Shown here piece by piece: positions 47,909 to 59,973 of a stretch of 64,000 nt of DNA. Position numbers and translations under genes: made by a program. The notes under the pieces were generated by a model. That model searched no databases and was not told the DNA's origin. It was given only the letters and a program-made list of their open reading frames with translations. This DNA comes from Capitulum mitella. Taxonomy: Eukaryota; Arthropoda; Thecostraca; Pollicipedomorpha; Pollicipedidae. Position 1 is the stretch's first letter. The number at the start of each line of letters is the position of its first letter. The DNA lies in the NCBI GenBank assembly GCA_030062745.1, contig CP099839.1, forward strand, positions 129,001 through 193,000, given 5' to 3'.

Positions 47909-48048
47909 AGCCAGGTTTTGACGGATCAGGCCTGTCCGCCGAATGAAATTGCCAGCACGTGCCAGGGGAGCGACGCCCGGTGTCCGGGCGCTCCGAAGTG
48001 CTGACGCACGGCGCGCTGTGTCACCTCGTGCGAGGAACCGGACCGTGC
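47909..48048 (+). pseudogene. WAP (whey acidic protein) domain exon with in-frame TGA
   Basis: The frame reads VLTDQACPPNEIASTC, then DARCPGAPKC, a TGA (48002-48004), then RTARCVTSCEEPDR. This follows the WAP four-disulfide core: Cys-Pro, a D-x-x-C-P-G motif, KCC, and C-x3-C. The TGA stands exactly where the second Cys of KCC belongs, one base from TGC or TGT. Possible cag acceptors end at 47908, 47910 and 47914; a possible GT donor is at 48049. WAP domains occur in secreted protease inhibitors and antimicrobial proteins. No other exon of the gene was recognised, so this is a broken exon, a stop allele or a sequencing error. Confidence 0.5.
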
Positions 48049-48499
48049 GTGAACGACGAGACACCGCGAGAGACATGCGAGTACAGGCAGAGACAGCTAT
48101 GGAGCCTAGTCTGCACGAGCTGCGACAGTAACGTGCTAGGCCGAGAGTTCTGCTGGCGTTATCAACCACACCGACGCACCTAAAATATCGCATTCGATTA
48201 ATAGCTGCTAAAAAATATGGTAACAGAAAAACGCTTTGTTGGGCACAAAACGAGCAAGGTCTACGTCTTTGCTGCCTGCTTCGTTGTTTTCCCAATGTAT
48301 TGCGCAATCCAAATGATATTTACTTATTTATTTCATTGTTTTACATCCGAAGAAATGCAAATATTTTGAACGTTCGCGTCAAATCACATCATATATATAT
48401 CATGTCATATCCGCATACGCTAACATGATGTTCATTCATTTAATTTCATTTCATTTCATTGTCACAAGATTCCTACGGCTGGGATGCTTAATATTGGTG

Positions 48500-48710
48500 A
48501 ACAGGAGCACGTGATATGTGGCATTCGATTCATGTTGCTATTTTGCATACCAAAAGCTTCAGCCTGGTGTGTGCGTGAGCATGTGCTGTGGTTTTCCCAC
48601 TTGCCATTGAAGTTTTTGGTTTGGGAATCGTTGATGCTGGAGGCGCCAAATATTGTGGTGGGCCGCAAAGTCACAAACGTCGTCAAAGACGAGTAAGATT
48701 TAGGACATCA
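48500..48710 (+). repeat. dispersed repeat R4, copy 2
   Basis: Diverged counterpart of 25270-25450, same block order. Confidence 0.5.
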
Positions 48711-50307
48711 TAGGCAAGATGCCATCCATATGAGCGTGCAGCCTGTTGGAGTCGGCATCCTCCGCTCGCGGAAAGGTGCACGAGTTTTTTCCACCTGCAT
48801 GACGAGGACGGTAGGTGTCGTTTCATAGTGGTAATTCTGGTAGTATGCGGATGCCCAGGTTTGCGTGCGATACAGAGCTTCGATTTTGATTCCGAACCAA
48901 CCATGCAACGCGTTGGTTTGTCTCTAGTAAAAATACATTTTTATTGAATGATGAACAAATTGCACAAAACATGTAAAAACGTAAGAAAATGTAACTTGCC
49001 TCATTCGTCGGTGTTCTCTGTGAGCTTTTTGATGGACCGATTCACGGCAGGTTCTTTTGACAAGCATGCGATTCATTTCTCATGCTCACTTACCAGGGGC
49101 GTTGAAACCGGGGGGGGAGGAAGACAGGGGCAGCTCTCTCCAACGTTGGGCAACATTTAACATTAACCCTATGGCGTTGCATAGAAAGAAACGAGATAAA
49201 AATCGCGTTTGCCCCTATATCTAGCATGGCCTTGTCCTTCTTTCCCAGGTATCCCATCAGGCTCTCGCAAACTCCCCGGAACACTTTCTCCCTCCTCTTT
49301 TTGTTGGGCATCAAGATTTGCACCCTAAGCACTTGGGTCCACCCTACGTAGTGTGGTTCTCGATTCCCTCGCGAACTGCACTTCCAGCTTCATCCTCTGC
49401 TTTTCTCCTTGGTATCGAGGTCCGTTTTCATGTACGTCTCCAACTCATCAACACTGGTGAACGGTCGGCTAGATGCTGTCCAATGTGTGTAATTTAGACG
49501 TGCGCCGATACTATTTGCCGCAAGCCCGCCCATCATAGCGCTCGATGGAACTCCGCAAAAAAAGTGTTGTGAGTCCAATCACGAGTAAATTTATTCATAT
49601 AACTGAATATTCTTACTTCTATATCGGCGCTGAAATGGGGTGACACAGTGCATGCCAACACGAGGTTTCCTACATGAGTCTGCCTGAGGATCACTGACCA
49701 TACAATTACACAATGTCCCGTCCCTGGAACCGTTCCCGTCTGTATGGTCCGTAATACACGAATTATTTTAAAAAATTGTGATGCCAGGGCTCCCGGAATC
49801 CCTAGAAACTCGTAACATGCCAGAAAAAATACGTCTTCTTAGTAAATGAACTTTGGCCTATCTACTGAAACAGGGACCGCAGGCACAACACTCGTTCGCG
49901 GTTTAGCCTTCTCCTGTTTTCTCTTGGCACAGCCCCTGGGAATATCACTACAAAGCAAGGAACTACAATGAAAGTCGTAGTTTAATATAACTGGAAACAC
50001 CAAAGGACTATAAATGCAAGTTGTTAAAAAAGTAAACAGCTACCACAATTCTCGAATTTTCTCCTCCTGGCCAGGTGGTTGTAGAATATATTACTACAAC
50101 TATCCAAATAGTATATGCTATCTAGTCTCTATGCCAAACATTTAAGATTTGAGATATTCAGAAAAACAACGTTGGTAGGGCTCAGAGGAATCAGAGGAAC
50201 ATTAGTGCGGTCCAAAGCAACACTAGTGGGACCTGGGTCCTACCAGACCTATAGAAAACGACATCCGTGAAGCTACCCCCGTCCCCATCACACGCGTACA
50301 CACACAA
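48711..50307. other. region without a recognised gene
   Basis: Minus-strand frames at 49090-49332 and 49390-49578 (PFTSVDELETYMKTDLDTKE) look compositionally like decayed coding sequence, adjacent and in shifted frames, but match no family I can name. Confidence 0.3.
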
Positions 50308-50592
50308 TCAGTCGATAGGTGGAAACAATATGGGAAATAGTGTTTCAGAGTCACGCACATGCCTGCCGTTATCCGATGCAGATGGTCCATAAGAACCTGA
50401 AAACCACTCTCTAGGAACCATGTCGTCGGAAAAGATAATCCTCACATTTCTTTTGAAGGAAGTCCAGATGTCCATGATGTCATCTGTGTTGCTGTGTATA
50501 CCTACGCAGGCTGGAGTGCCCGATACTTGACGGTATACTAACTGCAGAGCACCGTGGGAAAGGCGGCAAACAACGGACGAGGCAAACGCACG
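50308..50592 (-). other. possible unrecognised coding exon
   Basis: An open minus-strand frame (IARAFASSVVCRLSHGALQL, then IWTSFKRNVRIIFSDDM) follows a TCATGTGTCAG acceptor-like site with a pyrimidine tract further upstream. The stop is near 50308 and no good donor was seen before it. No domain recognised; it may be chance. Confidence 0.25.
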
Positions 50593-50869
50593 TGCTATTT
50601 GCTGACACATGAGACAGGTGCTTCAATTTTCGAGGATTTGTGCTGAGCAGGAAAAACAACAGCGCAAATAGTTATCGGTACGATAAGTGTGCCCGCTGCT
50701 CCAGGCGTCGTGGCATGGAAAAATATGGAATGAATGATGTCTGGTGCATTCGCCTTTTCTGCGTTTCGGCAATAATTGCTATGCATAAGCAATTCCGAGC
50801 ATTTACCTTCTTCGCCATAATACGCATTCGTATTAAAATATAAGTTCCCTCTAACGTTGTGGGTTGTGG

Positions 50870-51245
50870 GGACCCGTCCCTGTCGCCGCCCCTGCAGACA
50901 ACCAATGCGCGCAAGCAGAGCGAAGTCGGGAACAGCCCAAACCTCACAGACAACACAGCCGGACAGCGCGGCGTGCGTCCGTCGCGTCCAACGTCCAGCG
51001 ACGTCTAGCCGCCGTATCCTGACCGCGGGCACGACGGGACGACGGCTTGGCCGGCGGCGCCCATCCCGCTGCCACGTGGCTGTTCAGAGGGCGGCCGGAC
51101 CGGCCGACCAGTCCCCCAACCGGCTCGACAGCTGACGCGCCGGCAACGCCGCAACAGCATCTGATAGGCGGATACCGCGTCGCCTGGCAACCGGCGTCGC
51201 GGCAACCGGGCAGCGGCAATGCTGCACTGCGCAAGCGTAATCACC
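50870..51245. promoter_or_regulatory. CpG-rich block, possible promoter
   Basis: Local GC and CpG density rise sharply compared with the AT-rich flanks, with many GCGG/CCGC motifs. Open frames here are composition effects. It could be a promoter or 5' exon, but the gene it would serve is not identified. Confidence 0.35.
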
Positions 51246-51885
51246 ACGCATGATCATTTCAGCACGGTTTTTCATCTATAACTTGAAATTCGGGTAATTT
51301 CTTTTGCGCCGTGCCATTTACTGACTCAGGGAATGTTATATCTATTCCGCATAAATCAAGTTCGTAAACTTCGAATAGCAAGGGCTGCAAAATTATTTCA
51401 CCCATTAACTGGATGACGGTGAAATATGTCTGAACTGTTGTCATTTCAGCCCTAAGATCTTGCACATGTACACACAGAACTGCATTTTTAGTTTTTTTTC
51501 ACTGCTGGGTACTCTAGCAAAGGTGCACATTACTTGCCACACGGTCCAGTACAAAAGAAGACATGTTTTGGATAGGTCTTCGAACCGCCTGGTTAAAAGA
51601 AGGTGAATTTCTAATGAGTACAAGGTTTTTAGGTAAAATTTACTTTGGTTTTTCATTTTGAAATCAGGGAAATCTCGAAAAGAAAGTTGCAGGATCATGG
51701 GCCCTTCAAATGAGTAACGGAAATTCATCCCTCGTTAAGACGTTGTGCCATAAACGCAATAAAGGTCCAACGTGAATGATGTTGACATTTTTTCGCATTC
51801 AATGAACACCGCCATCAAGGAGGCATAATTATGCTTTCTTATTCGTGTTTTAATCCAACAGGGCATTTTTGGCTGGTGGGAACAG
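51246..51885. other. non-coding, AT-rich
   Basis: No gene, RNA or repeat recognised. Confidence 0.35.
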
Positions 51886-52094
51886 CAGGAGCGTAGCCAG
51901 GAGGGCCAATGAGCCATGTCCGCCCCCTCGTTGGACAATGGAATTTTCACCTTTTTTACACATGAAAAACAGAATAAATAAATAATTATACGTCTCCAAA
52001 ATAAAATGGCCGAAATGCCAGACGATTTCAGTTTGATGAAGGGGTGCTGGTTTATTCCGGCCTCCTCTTTGGTGAGATTCTGGTTACGCCCCTG
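51886..52094. mobile_element. 209-bp hAT-like MITE (CAGGGGCGTA type)
   Basis: Left end CAGGAGCGTAGCCAG and right end TGGTTACGCCCCTG are inverted matches. Flanking 8-mers GGGAACAG and GGGTACGA share five positions, a weak target duplication. It resembles the outer MITE at 6828-9828. Confidence 0.7.
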
Positions 52095-53397
52095 GGGTAC
52101 GACCACGTCCGGCCGAGAGCCACTGGGCGAAATGCCCATCGCTCAGTATGTCAAAAAAGCCCCAACACACGGCGTAAACGTGATGCGCCGCCCCGTATGA
52201 AATGACGTCACGCCACCGGCATCGGCTTCCGCCATCTCTGCAGGACAGCGACCGCCAGGTCGGCGACACCTCGACCTCGTCCGGCAGCCGCGCCGCCTCT
52301 ATGACGTCACCGAGACGTCTCTTCGGCGGCCCTGTCGGTTCCGGCTGGCAGACGTGCGCTGGGACTGGACCCAGCGCGGCCGACGGAGAAGTGGCCAGCG
52401 GGGATACTGTGCCGCGTCTGGCACGTCGGTATCCTGGTCCTCAGCGGAAGCGTCTGCCAGCTGGTATCTGCAAACACTGGTATCAAGGTTCGTTTTTAAC
52501 GCACTGGTCGGGTGGACTGGCGTCCAGGTCCGCGTTTCGCGTACATCCAACAGTTTGAAATGGTTCAGGACCGTGTTAAATACGCATCCGGCCAAACGTC
52601 ACGCAGGTCTGTGTTTGTGGTCACGACCATGCAGCAGCGTGCCGTCGTTTGCTGCATTTGATTCGAAAAATTGCAACGCATGCTCGTCACGGCAGGGCGC
52701 TGGCGGCATGGAGACCGCTGTAGTAGAATGACCGGTTTTCAGAATTTCGGTTTTGCTCCAGTGCTTGTTTTGGTGTTTTCACAGTTGATTCCGAATATGA
52801 CCGAAGATTCGCAATTTTTACAAAAAAGTGAACGTGCCGGCTGTTCAATGTTCGTTTTTCATCTTGTCATTTTCGCATGTTTCGCTGGCTCTGGCACAGA
52901 CTACACAAAGGAAAGGAAAACGGGCATTGTGTGAATACGCCAATCTATTATCGTCACGTTGGTCATAACGCGAATCCTAAAACTCTATTCGTTAGCTGGC
53001 AATAAAGATCCGAAAACTGTTCTTCCATAGTAGTTCATCGTCCCGGGGACAAATTACGCTAGGATACCTGGACGGCAGGTCGCCGTAATGACGGAGCTCC
53101 TTAGCCGTTTCAAACTGCTTCGCCGACACTGAAAAGGCCAGCTCGCCCATTTTTTTTTTAGGAAATTGTGAATCTGGAACCACGTTCGGAATCATCGCTG
53201 AAAATGCCCGAAAACCGCACACACGCACTGGAACAAAACTTAAAAAGATGAAAAAACGAATCACTGTAACTGCTGCAGCTGTCAAAAACCTATCCGCTCA
53301 AGGAGAGAAGCTTGACGCAGGCTGCGGTCATCCTGCCCTAGTCGTGACGAATCGCTGGCATCCTCACAGGAGTTGCGGTCGGCCAGCCGTGTTGACG
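52095..53397. other. GC-rich then mixed non-coding DNA upstream of a signal-peptide exon
   Basis: The stretch 52190-52560 is CpG-rich with two TGACGTCA-type motifs (52204, 52301) and may be regulatory or an untranslated exon. The rest shows nothing recognisable. Confidence 0.35.
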
Positions 53398-53602
53398 ATG
53401 TCAGAATTCGACCGCGTCCTCCTGCGGCGGCCGCTCCTGCTGCCGCTGCTGATGCTGGCGCTGGCCAGCTCGTTCGCGCTCGGCGAGGGCGATACGAAAG
53501 GCATCGTCCAGGAAGGTGAGTTCTTTTACCAGGACGGCCACGTTCAGTGCATCACCAATCTATTTCTGGGTGGACGGGAGGTGGCCCTCAGGAACAGATG
53601 CG
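53398..53602 (+). CDS. first coding exon of a secreted protein, unidentified
   Basis: ATG at 53398 opens MSEFDRVLLRRP, then the hydrophobic LLLPLLMLALASSFALG, a typical signal peptide with likely cleavage before EGDTKG. The frame continues FFYQDGHVQCITNLFLGGRE to RNRC and reaches a good donor (CG|GTACGT, 53603) in phase 1. An earlier donor-like GTGAGT at 53516 could end the exon sooner. Codon bias is strongly G/C at third positions, as in STARD7. The mature start with two Cys was not assigned to a family, and no downstream exon was found. Confidence 0.55.
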
Positions 53603-54411
53603 GTACGTTTGGAAGGCCTGAGACTAGAAGCAGGACCAGACCACCGTTTCCCTCCATTTTCAGCAGCTACCATTTCCTCGCCCGACAAAACAGATGAGAT
53701 GTGTTTTGATGCCAGTTAAAAAAGACATGGAGCTATCAGGCATGGTTTGTTTTAAAACTAGCGCGTAATAAAATGCCATTGGAGGGCGGCTGTCACGCGC
53801 GGCTGGCCGCGCGTGGACAAACAGATCTTTGCATTCAAGCAGAAGCCGACGCAAAACAGTGTCAAAGTCCCGTTTCTCGCGAAAGCTGATAAATCCCCTT
53901 GGGATTAATGTCTCATGACCCAGAACTGAGCAATGACTCCTAAAAGCGTGCGCGTGGGCGTCTGCGTGTCGTCTTCCACTGTGATTTTGTAATGCTTTGG
54001 ATTGTGTTGGCTGTTGCAAGCAGTGCTCCTTGGGCAGTTTGTGGACACCCGGGTGTGGATCCGGGACATGGAAAGAACATGTTCATGATTATCGACTTCT
54101 TAATCATCGCCCGACCGAGTTTTGTCCGATCTGTATAAAAACCGCAACCGTTTTTACCGACGACAATTTTTCGATTTTTCACTGTTTCCGCATTTGGACT
54201 TCAAACAAAACACACTATATGTTACGTCGTCGTGTTCCACTATTGGTAACCTTGGCCGGAAAAGAATAAACATACTTTTTAACGATCGTGCTTCTGACCC
54301 GTGTTTTCACTGAGTACAGCAGCAGGAAAAGAAATGGTATTAAGACCGAGATACAGGTCGAAGGGTCAAAACACTATATTTATGTGGTATCCTTGCACAC
54401 ACACATACACA

Positions 54412-54453
<42 letters not shown>

Positions 54454-55562
54454 CGTGTTTGTGTGTGTGTGTGTGTGTACATCCGGCGGGTGCCCAGTCA
54501 GCTGTTACGACTGCCCAGTCCTCTGCGGGTCTCGGCGCCCATAGAGACCGGAAGTCACGCCAGAGGTTGTAATCAGGTGCAGTCATTTTAATAATGGTTT
54601 GTGAAAGCTGTCATTGTGCCTGTTTGGTCAGATATCTGATGCCAGACATCTGTTAGCTACCAGGAATATGTCTTATGGGGCGCTTGATCAGTGAGGCCTC
54701 CTTCGTGTTTGCTTGCATATTTACTCTTCCATTACACATTCTGCAATGCAAAGACGTATTTATTGATCTATTCCAGTATTCTGCATCTGAAAACTGCAAC
54801 TTCAATAAACTGCAACACTGCGCTTGCCCCTGATTTGGTTTGCTTCCATAAGTGAACGGTTCAAAAACATGCATGGGAAATAGGTCTGAGGGTGAAAACA
54901 TCACTCCCGTTATGTTATGTTATGTAATAGTTATGGGGAAAAATACCTTCCAAGTTAACACACTGCAATTGTAAGTACCTGAAGTTAAAAAATGAGCTAT
55001 TTTCTTGTGAAAATTTCGTGATTTTGTGCTCAGTAGTTGCGAACTTATCGGCCTTCGGAAACCGTTATGACCAGACCGGGCCGTTCAGTTTCATTTTTTT
55101 TTCCTGCAAGGTGAAAAAGATTCGCTGGGCTTTCGACCTCGCTTGGTGCCTGCGTCCCGTTTTCGAAGGCGGTCCGCGGGCCGTCCTACGAACTGGAAAC
55201 GAGCTTGGCTCGCCAGTTTTTAGCCTGCAAAAATCGCTATGGCCCGTCCACGTCGGACCAGCCGCTAAAGCTGATTTTTCTGCTGGTTTAAGTGGGACTT
55301 ACTCGACCTCGGGCATCACTCATAATCAATGCTGCTGAAACGCTTTGTCTTTGCATTTATCGTGAATCTATTTATACGTTGTTCAAAAGTGGAGATTTTA
55401 TACACACAACTGTATACATATAAAATAATATACGATATAAATCCGAAAATGTGGTATATATATACATATATTTTACCATATATACAATATATACTAAAAT
55501 CGTATATTGTGTATATAGTATACGAAGTAGCACTATGTACGAACTGAGTTCATTTTCTTTCC
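53603..55562. other. downstream non-coding DNA
   Basis: Contains a 10-bp-arm palindrome (CACGCGCGGC, 53794-53815), a block at ~55130-55215 similar to ~26130-26215, and AT-rich low-complexity DNA at 55390-55530. No exon matching the signal-peptide exon was found. Confidence 0.35.
54415..54479. repeat. (TA)n then (GT)n microsatellite
   Basis: TA run to ~54450, then TGCGTGTTTGTGTG and a GT run. Confidence 0.9.
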
Positions 55563-55984
55563 AGGTCGGTGTGACAAAATGTTCTTTCATGACCTCTGAG
55601 CATTGCCGGTGAACCCGGTAATACATACCTTCACGAAAAACGAGCGTCACCAAAGCAGGTCTTGCACGGTTGGTGCAAACGTTACTCGACTTAGATATCT
55701 GACAGTTTCAATCTCACTGTTATTCAAAGAGACGATCTCTGCAAGCAGGCATTTACTGAGGGATAAGCTCCTTACTTATTCTTGCAAGTGGGATATGCCT
55801 GAACAGGAACTTGTGAGTCTGCGGTGACCGAAAGCCTAGTGAAACAAGTTGGATCTGTCGTTTGCAGTTCAAAGACCCGGGAAATGCCCATCTCCATCCC
55901 TGGTCGAGCCGGGGGCCTCGATCTGTAGCGCGGACAACGAGTGTGGAGATAGCAACCAATAATGCTGCAAAGCCCGGGTATTTA
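55563..55984 (+). repeat. dispersed repeat R5, copy 2
   Basis: Counterpart of 47085-47517. It abuts an R1 copy directly on its right. Confidence 0.8.
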
Positions 55985-56303
55985 GATTTGCGGACCCATG
56001 GTAAAAGCCCTATCCATAATCTCTCGATTCATGCCAGTTTCACTGAAATCGGTCGATAAACAACGGAGTTATAAGAAGTCCAAAAGTACCGCCATTTTAA
56101 CATTTTTGCCCCCCTGTATCCACACATTTCAAAATTTTGAAAATTTCTTTTTATAACAATGTAGTTCACGTCATGGCAAATTGATTGCCGTTTGTTGCGA
56201 TGAAATCGAACGAGTAGTTCTCGAGATCCCAGGGGGAGGGGCCGAATAAGCACCCCCTGCCGGGAATCGACCATACCGTCTAGCCCTCCGGGAATAGGGT
56301 TAA
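55985..56303 (+). repeat. dispersed repeat R1, copy 3 (3' part)
   Basis: Begins within R1 at the CCCTATCCATAATCTCTCG block and ends GCCCTCCGGGAATAGGGTTAA. Confidence 0.8.
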
Positions 56304-57000
56304 GTCAATGTCTCAGGCATTTCCAAAAACTCGAAAAAGCAAATCTGTTGCATTATCAACGTCTCTAACCATTGAAAGTTTTATGGTGAGATCATGTTTT
56401 GCGGAAAAGCCGCAGGGCGCTTAACTTTTTTGGACATAGGTCCACTTGACCTGCTCTAGGTCAGATACCTTACTTGACCTGAGGTAAAAAATCTGTTACG
56501 AAGTGTAAAAATGATAAAGCAAAAGGCAAGCAAAGTTTCGTTACGCTGCGTTTGTTCGTTCTCTCGCAATCTCGGAAAACCTCACGGGGACGGTCAACCG
56601 CCCCCTCCCCCAGTCGGGGCAAGTTAATGAAATCGTACTGAGAAAGTAAGCGTGCCGTGTGAACTGCATTAACCCGCCCCCGACTAAGGGGGGGCGGTTG
56701 ACCGCCCCCTGGAGGTTTTCTGAGATTGTAAAAGAACGAAAAAACACAGAGCCACGAAACTTCGTGTACCTTTTTCTTCATCAATTTCACATCTCGTGTC
56801 AAAATTTTGACCTCAGGTCAGGTCAGGTGCCTGACCTAGGTCAGGTGAAACGCACCTATGTCAAAAAAAGTTAAGCGCCCTCTAACTTTTTCGCGAAACA
56901 AGATATCTCAATAATACTGTCAGGGATTAGTGATCGTGATAGATGCAACAAATCTGCTATCTCAGATTTTTCGTAATTTTCCGGGTCCTTAACCTAAGGT
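56304..57000. repeat. ~700-bp long inverted repeat
   Basis: Left arm ~56304-56637 and right arm ~56665-57000 are imperfect mirrors: AAATCTGTTGCAT with ATGCAACAAATCT, GGCGCTTAACTTTTTT with its complement, and GGTCAACCGCCCCCT with AGGGGGGGCGGTTGACC. The centre is the short TTAATG..CATTAA spacer. Confidence 0.85.
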
Positions 57001-58152
57001 CGAACCCATTTTTAAGACATGTCGTTTTTTTCGGAAATTGACGGAATATTTCATAACATTTTTAGTGTGGAGTAAAGCAGACATCTAGTTACCGTCATCG
57101 GGCAAAGTATCAATGACTTCCAACCATTGACCTGAGGCCAGGTCACGAATAACTGTAGTGAGCCAAAATGCACCACCGTCAAAATCAACGATGAATTACT
57201 CGGAATGAGTAGAAAATGGCAAAACTAGCTCGCACAGACGGAAGTAATACCAGGAACCTCAGAAAGTTTGAAAAATTGCATATTTTGGAAACACACAGGC
57301 TCTCGGGAATAAAGCTCCGCCAGCTGTGGAGATTGGTAGTTAAAGAATTTTCCCAAAATTTAAATATGAAAAACCACAACAAGAACCACTAAGATCAATA
57401 AAACTTACAAAGATAGCCTTTTTCGCGAAAATAAAGGAACGCTAAAATTAGTTCCCGTCAATTTGGAACCGCATACGGCTGCGGCACACGCCAACAGCTG
57501 GCGTGAGAATTGCCGTGTCTTTAACTCAACGTTTCGGCATATATATTGAACAAATCTGGGAAACGAAACGTGTATTGGCATCCGCGGACGTTTACTTGTG
57601 CGCTGGTGCCTTTACCTATGCGTTATTAGTGACAGCCCTTGAGATTCAGGCCATTTCTCGGTCTCATGCAGTCGACTATGATAAAACATATATAGGGCGT
57701 AAATTGCTTACATATTATCTAAAACTAAAAATGAGACCAGTTTCGAGCTCTACTCGTTACAAGCATTCTAACCGTATGCTTATTTTTATCGTGCGACTAA
57801 CCGTTCGTGAGTTAGAGGGGAGCGGCCAACTGCCCCCCCCCCCAGTCGCGCATGTTCGAAACGGACCGACGGTCGTGCGCTGGTTAATATCAGCATGGCG
57901 TTTCCGTAATATTTATAATGTGCAGTTCTGGCGCTCTTGCAACAACAAATCGTCGTAAGCAAACACAGCCGGCATAACCGGCTAACCAGCTGATGGCCAG
58001 CCTACGCCGGCTTGCAATCGGTCGAGGACCGTGACGTCATTGGCAACACGCGAGTACGTTGTTTTGATAGGGGCGGTTACGGGCTGCCTCATCCCCCATT
58101 GCCTACCTGCCTGCCTAACAGGCAATGTCCGGCCCACGCAACCATGTTTTGC
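57001..58152. other. non-coding region
   Basis: AGGTCA motifs near 57125, and a block at 57790-57850 (GGGGAGCGGCCAACTGCCCC) echoing the G/C-rich core of the preceding inverted repeat. No gene recognised. Confidence 0.35.
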
Positions 58153-58866
58153 CAGTGGAAAGTGGTGAAACACCCCAGCCAATGCCGGGTTATTGGCTCC
58201 GTCCAATACCCCATCATTGCGCCTGTCCCGTTACTATCCCTCTCCATAGTTACCAAACCTCCTTGTTCCCCTCCCTTTTCCGTCCCTCTCTGTCCCCGTC
58301 CCCCCACCATCTCTTTACTTGCCCCTTTCCTGTCCCGGCGTCTTTTCACCATCCCGTTTCAATACCCTTCAATGCCCGTCCCCATACATTTCTGATCTCT
58401 CTCCCTACCCCATCCCGGTCCGATTCCATATCCCTGTGCAATTTCGGTTATCCTTCTCTGTCCCTGTTCTCTCCCAGGCACTCGCGCCCGTCCTTGATCG
58501 GTTCCAGTCCACCTCGACCTGTCCCGTTTGAATACCGCCAGATTCCTTATTTCGAGTTTCGAGATTGCTGCATTTTAGTAAATCTTTCAGTGACGTCATG
58601 TTTCACGAAACCTTCGCAAGCTGTCGACCTTTGTGGGTTGGCGTTGATCTGTTTCGCGGAGATGCTCCGTGCTTTGCCGTCGCGCTGATTGTGAAGGCGG
58701 TCGGTGACTGGACCACATTAAAAGGTTATTTTGGAGAAGCTGTGGCATTAATAAGACACACAAGCCTGCATTTGACCTATTTTTCAACTGCGCATCTTTT
58801 GGCACCAATATGGTTTGGCAACTACGTGGGTTTTTAGAGTTGAGAAGTGGGAAGCCTGCTCAACCA
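58153..58866 (+). repeat. ~715-bp dispersed repeat R2, copy 3
   Basis: Same ends and order as the copies in arms A and B, here without the surrounding arm sequence, which defines R2 as an independent unit. Confidence 0.85.
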
Positions 58867-59718
58867 TTACGCTGCTGCCAATCCCAATTTAAGGCCATTG
58901 CCACTGCCAGGTCTCAGCCACAAACCAGTAAACGTGGAAATATTTTGGTACATAAGGTATCAGAAAAGTCAACATGAGGGTCCAGTCACTTCAAAATCCA
59001 ATCCTTTTACATGGGCATTTGGCTTTTGAGCATCCCAAACTGCCTCATCGTTTACTGCCGTCAGTCAATTTCCGACGTGGTGTGGTATCAGAATTGGCCT
59101 AAATAAAAAAAATCACTTGTGGCAACAATTTCTTTACAATAGGCAGGCAAAAAACACTTTAAGAGCGCAGAAACTGCGACGCAACCAGACCCGCCGCTTA
59201 ACAGCACAGTCAACGGTTGTCAGTGGCCGCGGGATTGTTTACGTTCGACTCCCAGCGACTGTTTCTCAGTGACGTCACTCCGGGATCGTTGCTAGCAAAA
59301 AAAGCTGTCCCATGGCCGATAGTACAGGTGACACACCCCTCGTCGCCATTATGAAATCAAGGCCCTAGAAGAAGCCGTATGAAATATACCTCGTTCTTGT
59401 TCTTGTTCTTGTGGAGTTAGGGCGCACAGCCGCTGGGGCTCAAGCGTCCGGGTCGAATTTTGTCTGAAAGGCCTGGTGGTACGAGAAGTTATTTAGCAAG
59501 AATCTCAGTTGCTAAATGGTGTATGTTTTAACTGAAGAGTGGAGGAGAGAAACATGTGGGAAAGTGTATCGTCCGAGGTGAGAGAACAAGTGGATCTGTT
59601 TGAGAAAACACATCACGGCTTTTATTACTGGTTCGTTGTTTCCTAGTATACCTTGTAATGAGAACGGTAGGTTTAAGCATGGATTACCTACTACTGGATT
59701 GGAAACTTCGCCATTTTT
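58867..59718. other. non-coding region
   Basis: No gene recognised. A short TTCTTG tandem run lies near 59393-59412. Confidence 0.35.
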
Positions 59719-59973
59719 CTATTGTTGTCGGCGACAGCGCGGCAGACTGTGTTTTTACTAACAGCCACAGAAAGTTGTCTGGTAAGTAACTTAGTACCCG
59801 ATATCTTGAGCACCAGCTGAAAACGAGAAATTACGATGACATTAAGCAGCAGTTGTTACGAGAGGCCGGAAGTATTCCTTGCTAACGATATTCTCGGCGC
59901 CAGATGGCGGTCGCGGCGCGCTGTCGCCGACAACAATAGAAAGTTAGTAGAAAGTTGTTAGTAAAAACACAGT
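59719..59973. repeat. inverted repeats with swapped order
   Basis: A 22-bp sequence (59719-59740, ending GGCGACAGCGC) is exactly mirrored at 59918-59939. An adjacent ~20-bp block (CAGACTGTGTTTTTACTAAC) is mirrored at 59954-59973, but the two blocks lie in permuted order. Confidence 0.75.

Noticed and set aside
58125-58688. Long proline/serine-rich frames in the three R2 copies
   Set aside because: They come from the pyrimidine-rich tract, which lacks stops in several frames. Reading frames differ between copies.
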